Shown: positions 25,907 through 39,200 of the stretch, in pieces
Layout of the letters: each line of letters starts with the position of its first letter
Numbering within the stretch: the first letter of the stretch is position 1
DNA from: Balanoglossus misakiensis
Taxonomy: Eukaryota; Hemichordata
Assembly: GCA_040954595.2 (NCBI GenBank)
Contig: CM082581.2
Coordinates: 11,222,001 to 11,286,000 of the forward strand
Length of the DNA stretch: 64,000 nt
Direction: 5' to 3'
Translations under genes and position numbers: made by a program
The notes under the pieces: model-generated
Told to the model about the DNA's origin: nothing
What the model saw: only the letters and a program-made list of their open reading frames with translations
The model's database searches: none

Positions 25907-28900
25907 ATGAAGTGCTCAGGCCAGTGTTTGAAGAAATGGTTGATGGACAATTTACTTTTGTTGCTGACTTTGATTGGTGTTGCTGTTGGGTTCATTCTAG
26001 TTGTCATTTTGCAGGTAAGACTTAAAATCTTGTTGACCAAGCATCATGTGTTGCAAAAGTATGTTTCAAGCATTTTCTGTTTCATGCATTCGCAAATCTA
26101 AAAGAGAATCATTTCAAAGTATTAATTCCAGGGAAGAGAATACTAAAATTATTTCATGTTGCAGCCACTGGACATATCTGAGGATGCTAAAATGTGGATT
26201 GGAATGCCCGGTGAATTATTCATGCGAGGGTTACGCTGTATGATTATACCAGTGTTAACAGCAAGCATTATGACAGGTAGGTTGAAATGATGAGTACACT
26301 TGTCAAGATGTTTGCTTAGGGTTGAGAAAATGTGATGGGCGCTTCCTTATCTTAGTCGTGTTATTGAATCCCTTAGTCCATCAACAATAATAATACTAGC
26401 CTTTGAAACCATAGTGGATCATTGACAAACAGACATGGCCATTTTAGTATTTCACTGTATAGAGAGCTCCAATTCCTTTAAACAAGGATGCTGTGATGAA
26501 ACCAAACCACAGCTTCACCAAGTCTTAATTTTGATTTTTCCTGTTTCTCATAGCAACGGCATCACTAGAGCCAAAATCTAATGGTAAAATGAGTGTCATT
26601 ACTTTGGTATACATATTTGGCGTGGTCTTCTTGGCTGTAGTGGTTGGTCTGACTCTAAGTCTAACCATCCGACCAGGTGATACTGGCGTTGACCTTGGTG
26701 ACAGTGACTATGAACCTGCATATTATGAAACTCAAGATGTCATTGCTGATTTGTTGAGGTGAGGTTTTGGGTCCATCAGGTGTTTCTGAAGTGAATATGA
26801 CTTGAACTCTTTTGGCACACGTTCTATTTGCCATGTTGTTCTGTTCAAACAGTGTTCAAAATTACTTCCATATATTTAGGGGTTTTTCATTTTTATAGTA
26901 GGGAGGGGCATGTGTCAGACAGTCACAATTTTCTTGATGGATGCTCCTTAAACTAGTTTTTATTTAAACAAATACAAAATCGCGAGAACAGATGCAAATG
27001 ACTTTGTACACAGACTTTGATTCTTTTAGTATAATCACACACATACAGTCCTAATATAGTTTTGTGACACTAATGCCCATATTTTTAATTATATGAATGC
27101 TGCATTTGTCCAGCTTTTACCCTTTCACACCCAGATCTGTTTTCTTTTAGAAATATTCTTCCTGAAAATATTGTCCAGGCATGCTTGGAAACGGTAAGTT
27201 GAAGCAGATATAAATTTTAGTTTTAACATTTTTCACAAGCATTTTTTCAGTATTGTATGTTACAGTCACGCATTTTGGCTTCATGGAATGTTTTTACCAA
27301 ATATCGTAATATTGTGTCAAGTTTAGATCTATACAGAATACGTATTCGAGGAAAGAAATGTCACTGGAACAAACATGACACAAGAAGTAGTTGTATCAAA
27401 AGGGACGGCTTATACAAGTGGAATGAATGTTTTAGGTAAGATGGCAAATGGATCTGTTGTTTGTTTTAGAACTATCATGAATTCTTCCTTGCCTTCCAAT
27501 GCCTTGTGTCAAAATAAATCGTTTATACAACTGTGGTTTTGTTTCCTTTTTTCAAGGAATTTTGGTATTTTCGGCGGCATTTGGTGTTTCAATGAGTGTA
27601 CTGAAGGAAGAAACACGTACCATGTTTAGCTTCGTCACTTCACTTCGTATTATCTCACTGAAAATACTCTCTTGTTTTCTGTGGTATGTACTCAAACTGA
27701 GACTGACTCAAAACCCTCTGGCATGAAGGCATTCACAAAAAAGATAATCCTACTTTACTGGTAATACATGATTTCCCTTTTTTGCACTAATCATTCCTTT
27801 ATTTTTAAGGTGGGCACAGCCAGTCTAATCTTCAGCGCTCTTATTGATGTCGATGACATCACTGCAGTTTGGGCATCCCTGGGAAAATTCATCGGAGTTG
27901 TAGTTGCTGGCCTGGCCATTCACCTTTTCATAACTCTACCACTGATATATTTCATCGCCACGAGAAAAAATCCATTTGCGTATTGGCTAGGGTGTGCACG
28001 ACCAGCCATATTGGCCACGGTCACTAAAACTAAGTAAGTCCAATTTGTAATCAAGGGATGTGGCAATGAAACTTGGTCACTGTCTGGAGTGACCGTGAAT
28101 GGAAGAAGAAATGGTTTCAGATTTTGAAAAAAGTGAACTTTCACTTTGATAATTTCATATTGACAATCACTTCTAAACATGGTCTTATTTTCCTTTCAGT
28201 GTGGCCCTTCTTCCGGAAATCTTGAAAGCTTGTGAAATCAACAACGGCATTCACAAGACTATTGTGAACTATGTAGTGCCTCTTAATGTGGTGATCAAGG
28301 CGGATGGATCAGCCATTTTTATCATATGTGGTGCCATGTGGTTGGCACAGATTGTAAACATGACTCTGAATGCTGGTCAAATCATCACCGCAGGGTAGGT
28401 TCATTCACACAGATGGAAAAATTTGCAGACACCGTTCGATTAATTTTTATCCCGTTTTGTAGTGATATATAATCTAAAAACAAATAATTTTACAGAATTG
28501 TAACATGGGTGATGGGAAATAGTCTCCCGGCTGTTCCGAGTGCCAGTCTAGTTGCTATGGTAACAGTTTGCAATGCAGCTGGCATTCCGTCCGAAAACAT
28601 TGGTCTTTTGCTTTCTGTTGAATGGTTACTGTAAGTATACTGTCAATCATTTTATGCTGAAATATGATTACAAGATTTGGCGTTGCATATTAAACATGGC
28701 ACTATTAAAACATGGACCTTGGCATTGGTACAAACAAGGTGTAACACAAGTATCCTTGATTGTCAGTTTACATGAAAGTTTCACTCTTTATTTATAAATT
28801 ATCACAAGCCTATTTAATTCATTTCATTTTTTCTCTCGTTAGAGACGCACTCCGAACTGGCGTTAACTGCATAAGCCACTGTGCAGGAGCTGGTGTTGTT

Positions 28901-29065
28901 GACGGCATTATGGGAAAACAGATTGAGGTCCAGGAACAAGAATTAGAAGCAATAAAGGCAAAGGAAACAGAAGCCATGCAAATAGAATATCACGAAATTG
29001 ATTATGACAAAGTCATTGAAGCAAATTCTGTGGACTGTTTGGTGGACAATAATACCTACATGTAA
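25907..29065 (+). CDS. Divergent SLC1 family (glutamate/neutral amino acid transporter-like) protein
   Basis: Ten exons (25907-26014, 26165-26276, 26554-26758, 27151-27193, 27327-27435, 27557-27687, 27810-28033, 28200-28394, 28496-28630, 28843-29065) give 494 residues, the usual size. Family landmarks run in order. TM1 is DNLLLLLTLIGVAVGFILVV, and TM2 MPGELFMRGLRCMIIPVL is followed by SLEPKSNGKM. A glycosylation-type loop (NVTGTNMT) precedes ALG-like MNVLGILVFSAAFGVSM, and TM6 has LPLIYFIATRKNPF. The core is changed: the HP1 Ser stretch is KTNV, the TM7 NMDGT cation motif is KADGS, the HP2 SIGAAGIP is GNSLPAVP, and the TM8 Asp after N..G is His. The TM8 Asp, Arg, Thr and Asn thought to hold the amino acid are kept (LLDALRTGVN). 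The TM8 Arg would suit an acidic substrate, but sodium coupling looks impaired. The junction of exons 6 and 7 is uncertain by a few residues. Confidence 0.88.
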
Positions 29066-29212
29066 ATGCAGAAGTTGATTTTAGAGAGCGTAACATTGGA
29101 ATTAGGCAGCATTCACACAATGTTAGTCATCACGAAAATGTGCTTTGTGGTATTCTGGGTATTTCCATGACTCCCTTTTACTGTATGTTTATCAAAAAAT
29201 TTAGATTTCAAA

Positions 29213-29218
29213 AATAAA
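29213..29218 (+). terminator. Poly(A) signal of the SLC1-like gene
   Basis: AATAAA lies about 150 bases after the SLC1-like stop. The convergent GPAM gene has its own signal at 29984-29989, leaving about 770 bp of AT-rich sequence between them with nothing else recognised. Confidence 0.55.
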
Positions 29219-29983
29219 CTCATGATTTGGCCATGTTTCTTTAAATACCATTTTTATGGATGTAACAAAAACTAGAAAAATTTTTAGTGTCTTCAACAAA
29301 ATATATAGGCTTTAGAAATCCAGTACCAAAATCGAATGAAACATGATAGAAATGTAAATATTTTAATAACATATAATTGTAATATTTTGTTCTATGATGC
29401 TGGTATGCAACATCCTGTCATCCAAGAACACAAATGTGAAAATTAATAAAACAAAACATAAAGCATTTTGAAGTTTGATCAAATCGTTAACACACTACAA
29501 AAAGACCTACTTTGGAAAAAGTTTGACTTCCCAGTATGACCTTTTACCCCTTTCATAACAGTAAAAGTTTTATAATGGAACTAACTTCTACTTGTATTAA
29601 AGTATTAAACCACTTCGACATTACTAAACATTGCATTGATGATGTGGCTTTATAGGCAGTCACTGAAAAAAGATCAGTTTCCATGGCAACAATGCTTGCA
29701 AACTGTTGCAAGTCAGATTATGTTCATGTATCATCCTTCAGCTCAAACAATCAGTGAAGACGAACACATATTTTAGTTTCTATTGCTGTCTACATGGATA
29801 AGAAAAAAAAATATCTAACACCGAAAGCAAAAATATCAAAATCCACATCTTGAGTCTCACATAAAAAAAACACACATTTTCAACAAACATGTTTGTAACT
29901 GACATTCAAAAATGTCAGAATAAGAGGAATATATTCTGAAAGGAAATGAACAATTTCTACCATGATGTCAAAAGTGAGTAACT

Positions 29984-29989
29984 TTATTT
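29984..29989 (-). terminator. GPAM poly(A) signal
   Basis: TTTATT on the plus strand gives AATAAA on the minus strand, about 225 bases past the GPAM stop at 30214-30216. Confidence 0.5.
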
Positions 29990-30213
29990 CTGAAAGGATT
30001 AACGTTCACTGACTTGGAACAATGATGAGATTGGATATGTGTATGTGGGGCATGGGTAGAATTGTCTGTTTCCATGGCAATGCTTCACTGACATAAGCAT
30101 CTATGCTGTCCACGACCACTAAGGTCGATGTATCTGTACTGATACATTTTTTCCCCATTTTTGCCAATGCGAGCAAAGATTCAATTCTGTCCAGTGAGTC
30201 TGTTAGACATAAC

Positions 30214-33200
30214 TCACAGCTTGAAATCTTCAATTCTTTCAATCAGTAAGTTTAGTTTCTGTTCATCTTTGTACGCTTCTTGGAGTCGTAAGACACGATT
30301 TTTCTTGGCATCCGTGTGTGTGAATGTTATTTTCTTATGATTCAGAAGTCGCACTGTGTTCTTGAGTGTCTCCAAGGAACAACTTTCAGCTGCAAAAGAA
30401 ATGTATCAATAAATTACCTTCATTATTGGCCATCTATCTATAAAGAACATTTGTCTATTGTAGAAGCTGTTGCTTTCAGTAAACTGACAAAAGTGATAAA
30501 AACGCGTTCTTCTTTATTAAATGTTCACACAGAATGTTTTCAGTATTTGACAACGACTCTATACTTACCATAGTTTGTAAGTCCTTTATAGACTCTCTCC
30601 TGGGCGCAATTTTTCAAAATGTTTGTAAATTCTGTCTCATGTAGATCCTTTACAAGGAGTCTAGGCAAGTTGCATGCAGCGATCCAGTAACTCTCGATCA
30701 ATGGAGCCAGAATACTTTGAAAGAATGTGAGTTTCTCAATGTGCTCAGCGGCCAAGTTGATCTGTGGATGACAAACAATACAACATTAAAGACACAGATT
30801 CAGGAATCTAGCTATCTTGAAAGCAAACATTCTTTATACTAAAATGGTTTTGAATGAAGTTAGCAGTTCTTGCCATTATTTGAAACACAACTTTAGCAAT
30901 GACCTTTGATTTTAGAGTGGTACAGTGGATGATAACCAGATATGAAGTGAATACTAGTATGCTAGCATTGAAATTATCAATAAACTGTAATGAAACTTAT
31001 CAGGAATTGAGGTAAGTTTTGTACATATTACGTACAAAATTCATCTCAGTTCCTGAATATACCATGATCTTCAAATCCAGAACTTACCTAGAGATCATGG
31101 ATGCCATTAAAAATGTTGACAGCGGCTGGAGATGATGCAAGCTGCAAGCGCGATGCTACGATCTACTCACTGCACTAATCGCAAATTCTTACTTTACTTT
31201 TAATTCTTGACCTGTTTTAATGTACACCGTTTCTTTCCTCAAACTAACTCCTACTGTGTTGATACGAAGAAACGAGGCTGAAGAAACACATGCTTTCCGG
31301 ACAAGCATTAGCATAAAAAGTTTGATGTTTGATAACTTCATTGATATGCAAGTCATATCCAAAGCTTAATCTGTACCTGTGAACGCAATTTGACTTGATT
31401 TCGTTCAGCTGTTCACAGACACACAAACAGACAGTTGTATAATAGCCTGTGAGCTACAAATACCGGTACATGCACCGTTAAGCTTTTGGTCTGATTGCAT
31501 AAACTCATTGTGAGGGTAAATGGTGTGAATATGTGGGTAGATTGAGGGTTTACATATAGTGGGGGTGGGTGGGGTGGTGTGAGGTGTTGTGGTGTGAGGA
31601 GGAGGGGGAGGGAGAGGGAGGGAAATGGAGGGGAGGGGTATCAACAGGTGAAACATACCCGAAGTTGTTGGTCTTGTTGCATAGGTAGATCACCATCATC
31701 ATCCTCTACCCAGGAAGTACTGTTGGCAAGTCTGTCTGACCAGGATTTCTCTTGACTGTCGGTGTAGTGCTTGGCCTGCAAAGAAAATAGTTCCAATAGC
31801 GTACTCAGCGTACTGACATTTCACAAAAATTCATCTGAAATTTTATTTTGATGAAATAAGGCTAAAATGCAAGAAGTGGCAAACAGATATGACAAAACAA
31901 TTATGAAAATGAAATGTCATTTTGTCCAGTTGACCACTCAGAAGCAATAGACTCACCTGGTCTGGCAAGATGAGTTCAGCTGTTGTCAGCCGTTCCAAAG
32001 CATCCACTACTGCTGTGTTGATATTAGAACATGGCTGCAACAGAAACATGGGAAAATTTAAAGAGCATATCTTGCCTTTTTAAATCTTATCAGAAGGTTA
32101 AAAAATGTTCAAAAGAAATGTACTATTTTCCAAAAGTGACAATATTTTTCGGGTATCGATTTCTATAATATTTGTCTTGTTCTCATAAAATGCTTCAAAA
32201 TCCACCCCGTCCTGAAAAGTCCGAGTTCAGATTTGCTGCATTTTGGTCACGTGACGTGACGTCACAAGAGGAACCGGTCAGGTAGACCAGCTTTAGCGAT
32301 GCTCACAGGTGTGATGCGTTGTTTTCGTGCTTTTCTCTGTAATACCACAATGGGAAAGGGAGTTGTTTGCCGTGGTTGCAGCAACACATTACCTAGACGG
32401 GAGTCACCCGTGTGAGTTCCACAAAAACGAATGAAAGTCTATGCCACGATCATCAACATCGTACGGTGGATATGAAGCCGGCGCGGCGCGGCGCGGCGCC
32501 GGTGACGGCCACGGCCGTAACTGTCAATGCATGACCGTTGAACGATAATCGGCCAGGTTCGAATCACGAGAAGACAATCCCCACCCATACAGGAAAATAT
32601 AAGCCTGTCAGCAGGAGAGGTCGACCAACAGATCGTTTATACCCGGTATTGGTGTTCATACAATGTTCCAGCGACCGCGATTTACACAGTAATGTAGACA
32701 AGTACTGAAGTAGTAGTAGGTGAACTGGCAGGATGCGTAAACACAATTTTGCGTTGGCCGACATCATGACATGTTGAGAATGTTTATTATTATTCACGCT
32801 TCCGTCTGGCTAACCGGTACCCAGTGACCTCAAACTACGATAATTAAGGTTGACAGCAATCGATGTAAAAACTTGAACGTTCAAAATATTACCGTTACTA
32901 TTTCACGTTTTTTTCAGTCGTAGCTTTGAATGGCTTCGGCTGAATGGTCGCCATCTTTCTTTTCTAATTTCTTTGTTTACAAGTTTTACGTCACACTATG
33001 TCCAACTCATCGGCTCCAAAACACACTGTACAAATTTTGAAACAAAATGTGTTGAATAAATTTTGCCTCGTGTGAGTGAAAACCGTTTCCAAACTTCGAT
33101 ATTCGTGTGTATCAATGAAAATGTTTCATGCTTTGTGAGCGTGAGTGGGTCGGCCTGGCATGATCGCCTGTTGCTGTTGGTTGTATGGTTTCATTTTGTT

Positions 33201-36200
33201 ATAATGCAGTATGAAGCATGTCAAGGAACTTCCATGATTACAGCGACAAGTTATAAATGTTTCTGTTTGTCATCACCAAAAAGGCATAGCTTACATGTAA
33301 TTCAGAAGACAGAATTTTAGTGCTGGTAGTAAATATACATCGCTGCGCGATATGTGTCATCGCTGCCGATCGGCGCTGATGGAGTTCCCTTGGCCTTGTA
33401 CAATAACACACGCGTATTTTGTCTGTTGAGGCAGTCATTGAAAATCGCCAAAAGACCAAGATCAGTTATCAATAAGTTGACATTGTCCAAGATAAGTAGA
33501 TTTACACCCAACACTCTAGACCTAAACCTCTGGGCAATATTCGACGGTTTAATCGAGGCAGCAATCATTGTATGTGTAAGGTGCCGCTGCCATTGCATGT
33601 TGTGTACTGCTTGCAATGCGTAGCCGTAGCCTAACCGGGCCGAGTCGAGTTTTTTTTTCATAATCGCATCTCCCCTAGATGATAAGGTAGACATATGTAC
33701 GTTTATTTTGAAGGGTACGGGGGATACAGAGTTGTACCCAGGCTGACACTGCAAAGCCGTTTAGATCACAGGCATGTACAACCACTGCAATGTACCAGTG
33801 CTAAGTCTGTTGCAAACGTAAATGGGTTCCTCTTGTGACGTCACGGAAATGGGCGTGGCCAAAACAGAACTTTTTTCTCAGGCCCTGAACATTTTTAAAT
33901 TTAACATTTATTTATCCATATGAAATAAGTAAAAGGACACCAGCATTTAACACACAAGCCCAATTATTACTTATCCTCAAAAGTGTGTTTCGAGGTAAGA
34001 TAGGCTCTTTAAACTGCTGGTTGTCTTGAAATTATTCGAAATGGCTGTGATTTCTCTACTGGCTTAAAAACACTCCCTACAAGCCTAGATGGCAAGATAT
34101 TTCTAAGGATAACTATATTCTTGAGAAAATACACGTCCCTGCTGCGCATAGTACATCACAGAAAGGAAATATTCTCACTCACCGGAACAAATGTAAATTC
34201 AAATTGTAGTAAATCGCACAACTCCACAGCTCTGTCAATCACATTATCTCTTGACACAGAAATGGATTCATCGTGACCTTGTTTCACTGTGAAATTCTCG
34301 TCACATTCTGCACCAATGGCTGATGCTGTAAGAAACAAAACATGACATTTGAGACATATGCTTCATAATGCAAAATTAGAACTTGGGGAGCAATTCTGGC
34401 AAAAGATGCTGATTATATTGGGTTCAAATGTAAAACATGTACTTACCAACAACACTCTCCATGAGAAACACTGATATGACATTATTACTGTTGTATGACA
34501 ATTCAAACACATCCGGCAGACAAGTATTTGGAACCAAGATGTCACCGCCTTGCCACTTCTGTGCATTTATCGCTGTACTTCTTGCATCTTTCTCAACTTG
34601 GTTTATTAGTTGTCCTTTCCTCCTGGCTATGACATTGTTGCCTAGGAGATTGGCTGCATAGTTGACAATGGCCTCAGATTTGCCAGTGAAGCCAACATCT
34701 CGACCGCGTGCTGTGATTGCTTGTCTGAGCCATTCAAAGTCTTCTGTGAGTTTATCCACTGTAGCACCCTGGGAGAGAATCATCAAAATCATTGAGTGAT
34801 TATTTGTTGCATGGCGTACTTCAAGTGAAGGGGATGTCGTGCTGCATTTGTTTGTTTATAGCCACATGGCCATTAGAAGTCCAAGACACGGCCCTTTTAA
34901 TCATACGAGCATATGCAAAATAGAGAGTGTATTCCTTTAACACAATTTACCTGTCTGTGTTTAGTGAGTAGAAGAAAGGCCAGCAAATGTGTGCTCATAA
35001 TCGACTGTGACTTCACTGCATCTAAGAAATACAAGAAAAACAAAGACATGTCTTCCCACATTACTTTCAAACTTTAGGTGATGTTACTTATCATTGAACG
35101 AAGAAACGTGTACACAGAAGACCCTAGACATATTTCCACAGTGCAAGGATATTCAAATTGATGTCACTGACTGATTTCAAACACACAACACCAAACGCAT
35201 TTTGATATCGTTGAGATCTCGAAGTCAGGTCATGTACTTTCAGGATTCAAGTCCTTTTATGCTCACTAACATCAAACTCACCAAATATGACATGTTCACC
35301 TAATCCTTTGATAACAAGCCTGAGATCATCATTGACTATTTCAGTGCCATACAACGAGTTGTCACTGGCAACAGATTTCATCTTGGGACTTCTTGGACCG
35401 CCATTGTCCGTCAGTTCACTGGCCACAGGATTGGACGGCTGAGCACCTTGTAGGTACTCCTGGGTAATTAAAAGAAAAACAACAGCCGTGAAAATAAGGC
35501 AAGGCAAATGTGATTGCCGGGTAAAATGCTGGACGGCACCTGTAACTCTCAAGCATCAAATAATGGGCATTTCATCATGTGAGTAAGACAAGAACAGATA
35601 AGAACTGAATATGCTTACATGATTCAATGCCACAGATAACAATACCTTGTTAATCCTGATTTTGCCTGATCATCATGTGTTATTAAATTTATTACACTGA
35701 ACATCTGAATATACATTAATAGAGTGATTCCATGGAATCTATATTTAACTGGGCTACTTACCTGCAATGAAAATGGTTGTGCAAAATCCACTCTGATAGA
35801 ACCATAATCATGATATCGGAACACCCGCCACAATCCCCACAAAGTACTGAAGAAGGATTCACTTTTTTTCGTGTGACCCTGAAATCCAAACATTGAATGA
35901 TCAAATCATCATGAACACGCTTAATATTCAAGGCGCGAAAACAACTTGTGAAAGCTCTGGGCTCGGAATTGTTTGCAGGGTGATCATATCAAGTTTCAAG
36001 TTTTAAGTTACCAAAGCTGCAGGTCTTACTTACCATCTGCTCTCTGTTGAAATTCCCTTCCAATATTTTCTCATAACTAATACTGACGGGTACCAGATAT
36101 GCATCTCGGATACTTCCTGCAAGAGATGGATTCAGTGGAAATGAAACAAGAGAAGCAGATCCCTTGGAGTTAAAAGTCACCGCTGCATGGCAGCGCTTAT

Positions 36201-39200
36201 AAAACCACACACTGGTTATGATTTGCTCTGCATACAAGCCAGTAGCATCCCATAACATAATGCATTTATTAAATGTACATCACAGACTCTTGGAATGTAC
36301 ATACCAGTCATACATGCATCAACAACCACAGAGAGAAGACCGCCTTTTGGAGACAAGGCTTTGCCACTTCGTGACCTTCCTCCTTCTGGAAAGTAGTCAT
36401 AAAGAAAAATCGTGTCAGTAAACTGAAATAAGGATCTCATCACATATTGTCTCAGCCAATGACCAGCATGTAATGTACTGTATGTATATGCAATGTCATT
36501 TTTTCTGAATCTGTATCATATTTCTGATTCATAAGCAAAACTTGAAATTGTCTGTAGAAGTGTTACAAACAGACTAAGCAAGCATTCCTAAGATTCAATC
36601 TAGATCACCTCTTCTAATTCAACTCACCCAGAAAAAATTCCAAGTTTTGGTTCCGTTTTAGGATCTGGAGCATATACTGTAAGATATAGGACATAATGCA
36701 TAATGATGTAACATGTTGTATAGATCCACATGCATTTAAAATTACTCACTACAATAGAATACAACATAGGTGAACAGATGTAATGTAAATACCAACAAGT
36801 TTCCCGGGTAGATATTCTTCATATGAAACATGAAGGGTAGTGTTAACATCCATCATTTTGAGAGCTGCCAACAACTGTGTTGATGGCCACAATGCAGACA
36901 TACAGGTGTGGACATCAGCTACTCACATCATGAAGAATAGCCCGATAGACTAAGTCTTTCTTGCCATCATCTCTGTCCAGTTTCCGTTTGATGAAGAAAC
37001 CACCCAGATTTCGTATCAACCAACTGAAGAAGACTATGTTGAGGTTATCTCCAGCTGCTATATGAGGAGCTTTGATGTCCCACTGATGAAGTGCAAATGT
37101 GACCAGGATGTAATCAAGGTGGCTTCTGTGCATTGGTAAGAATATCAAAGGCACTCCTTTCTGTGGATTAGAGACATCAGAATATTGGTACGTGACTTGT
37201 TTCAAATATTGAATCAATATTATGGTGGTACAAAGTACGGTGTCAAATTCCACGAAGTCAATGACCCCATGCCTCCTCCAATGTGGTACAAGGGAATGAC
37301 CGACACAAACAATGCGAATGATCACACCAGTTTTACCCTCAATAAATTCTTCTCTTTCGGTCAGGTAGGTTTGGCTGTAATGGCCAATTGGCATGTGATT
37401 TGTACATATAAGTGAGAGAGCTGCCTACAGTATTATCACAGCTCACAGATTAAAAAGGTTTCTGTAGTTTGAGAGATCTGTATTCACCTGGTTTTCATTT
37501 GCAATAAACTTACCTCAGAAGCTCTCTTGACTATTTGCATCTGACCTCTATGTACATGAATACCGGTGATGAAGTTAGAGATCACTCTCAGTAGGAACCA
37601 TCCAGTAAATCTGAAAGAAAGAAATTCACAGAAGGATTGACATCAGCCTATCATTTTGTACATTTCACAACTATTTCTAGGGAGAATTACGCAGTTACAC
37701 AAAGATTGCCAAACGGTCAATCAGTCAGGCAGATAGGTAGACAGATTACTGACACAGTACAGAATGCATTTGTAAACATATTCAAGGCTACACTGGACTT
37801 TTAAGTCCCTGTTTACCTACTAAGTCTGTGTGAAATAATGTTATGATCTCTCCAGAGTGAAAGAGCAGACTTACCCAATGAGTAAATTTGAAATACCAGT
37901 TACCATGTTGGTAACTAAGTGATATGCTCGAGATGCATGTTTCTGTAAAATCTTTGGTAAGTTGTCCGGTTTGTCTTCTGCATCTGTAAAGTCAAAAACA
38001 CATTCTAATCTTCAAGTACTCTGCAAGACGTTATAAGACACTAGTCTGTAAAATATATATCTGTTCAACCAAGTAACCAACAACACTTGATAGCAGTTGC
38101 CGCATAAATGGACTATTTCTGTCATACACTATTCATGATGACATTAAGATAAATTCACTAAGTTGACTGACTGATAGTATCCAGATTAGAGCAACATAAT
38201 CTGGAATCAGTCAAAACACACCAGACAGGAAAAAATAACAATCATAAATTTTCCATACCATCCACTTCTGACATGGCACTTTTCTGTATTGCAGCTTGCA
38301 CTCTGTGATATGAGAAAAGAATAGTTTTGATAGAAAAATTGGCAATGAAAAGCTGAAGTATATGAGTTACATTGAATCTAGAGATTCGTTAGTCAAACAC
38401 ACATCCTTACAAATCAATACTTTCAGTATTGTCTTTCTTCATCTGATACATGAGCACTTTCTAACTTTTACATATTTACCTGTCTGAACTCAGCACAGAT
38501 TGTGTGATACTCTTGGAAGTTGGATAGTTAAAAGAGTTCTTGAGTTGAAGTTCATGTGCAAGAATTGGGAACCTGCGACTGAAGAATCCTCTACAAAGGG
38601 AGAAAGATATTACAGATAAAATTCATAGATCCATCATTTATTATTTAAGATCTAATATCACAACAAACAGAACATTGTGGAAAATTGGGTCAGTACCGGT
38701 ATTTAACATAGCACTGCTGTGATGGTGGACAAATTTCAGTGAGTACTAGCATGGGTTGGACCGTCCAGACATACATTGTAAGAGAAATCCCAGAGAACAT
38801 CAGTGAATAGACCTACCTTCCTGGGGGGACATTCAGAAGATTTCTGATGCCCATTGATGGGGTATCATTATCGTAATACATACCCTGCAAAAGAATAGGG
38901 ATTTGACATTATATGACACACACACATGAAAATTTACAAAAATTGGCAAAACAAGCCCATAAACACACAAACAAACAATTTTTGTTGATGTGTTGATCAA
39001 ATACATGTAACTTGCTGGGAGTGAGTAGAATCAATAAATCATGGTGTATAATTAATGCAGTTGTGTTGATATCTCTTAAAATAATGAATGTTTTGATGAG
39101 TATATAGGTAAGACTTCACTTACCCGGCTCATTGGGACACATTTAGTACAACATCTAATCGTGAATGGTCTCAACGGAATCCTGGTGTCTGTGTACACAG

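Noticed and set aside
27257-27439. Acceptor at ATACAG (27336) for SLC1-like exon 5
   Set aside because: It breaks the frame; the earlier acceptor GTTTAG (ending 27326) keeps phase and gives the expected residues.
30006-30242. 78-codon minus-strand open frame at the GPAM 3' end
   Set aside because: It is read in a different frame from the true last exon, which stops at 30214-30216 after the family-like tail.
33317-33754. 145-codon minus-strand open frame inside the TTAA-flanked element
   Set aside because: No transposase or other domain recognised; composition looks non-coding.
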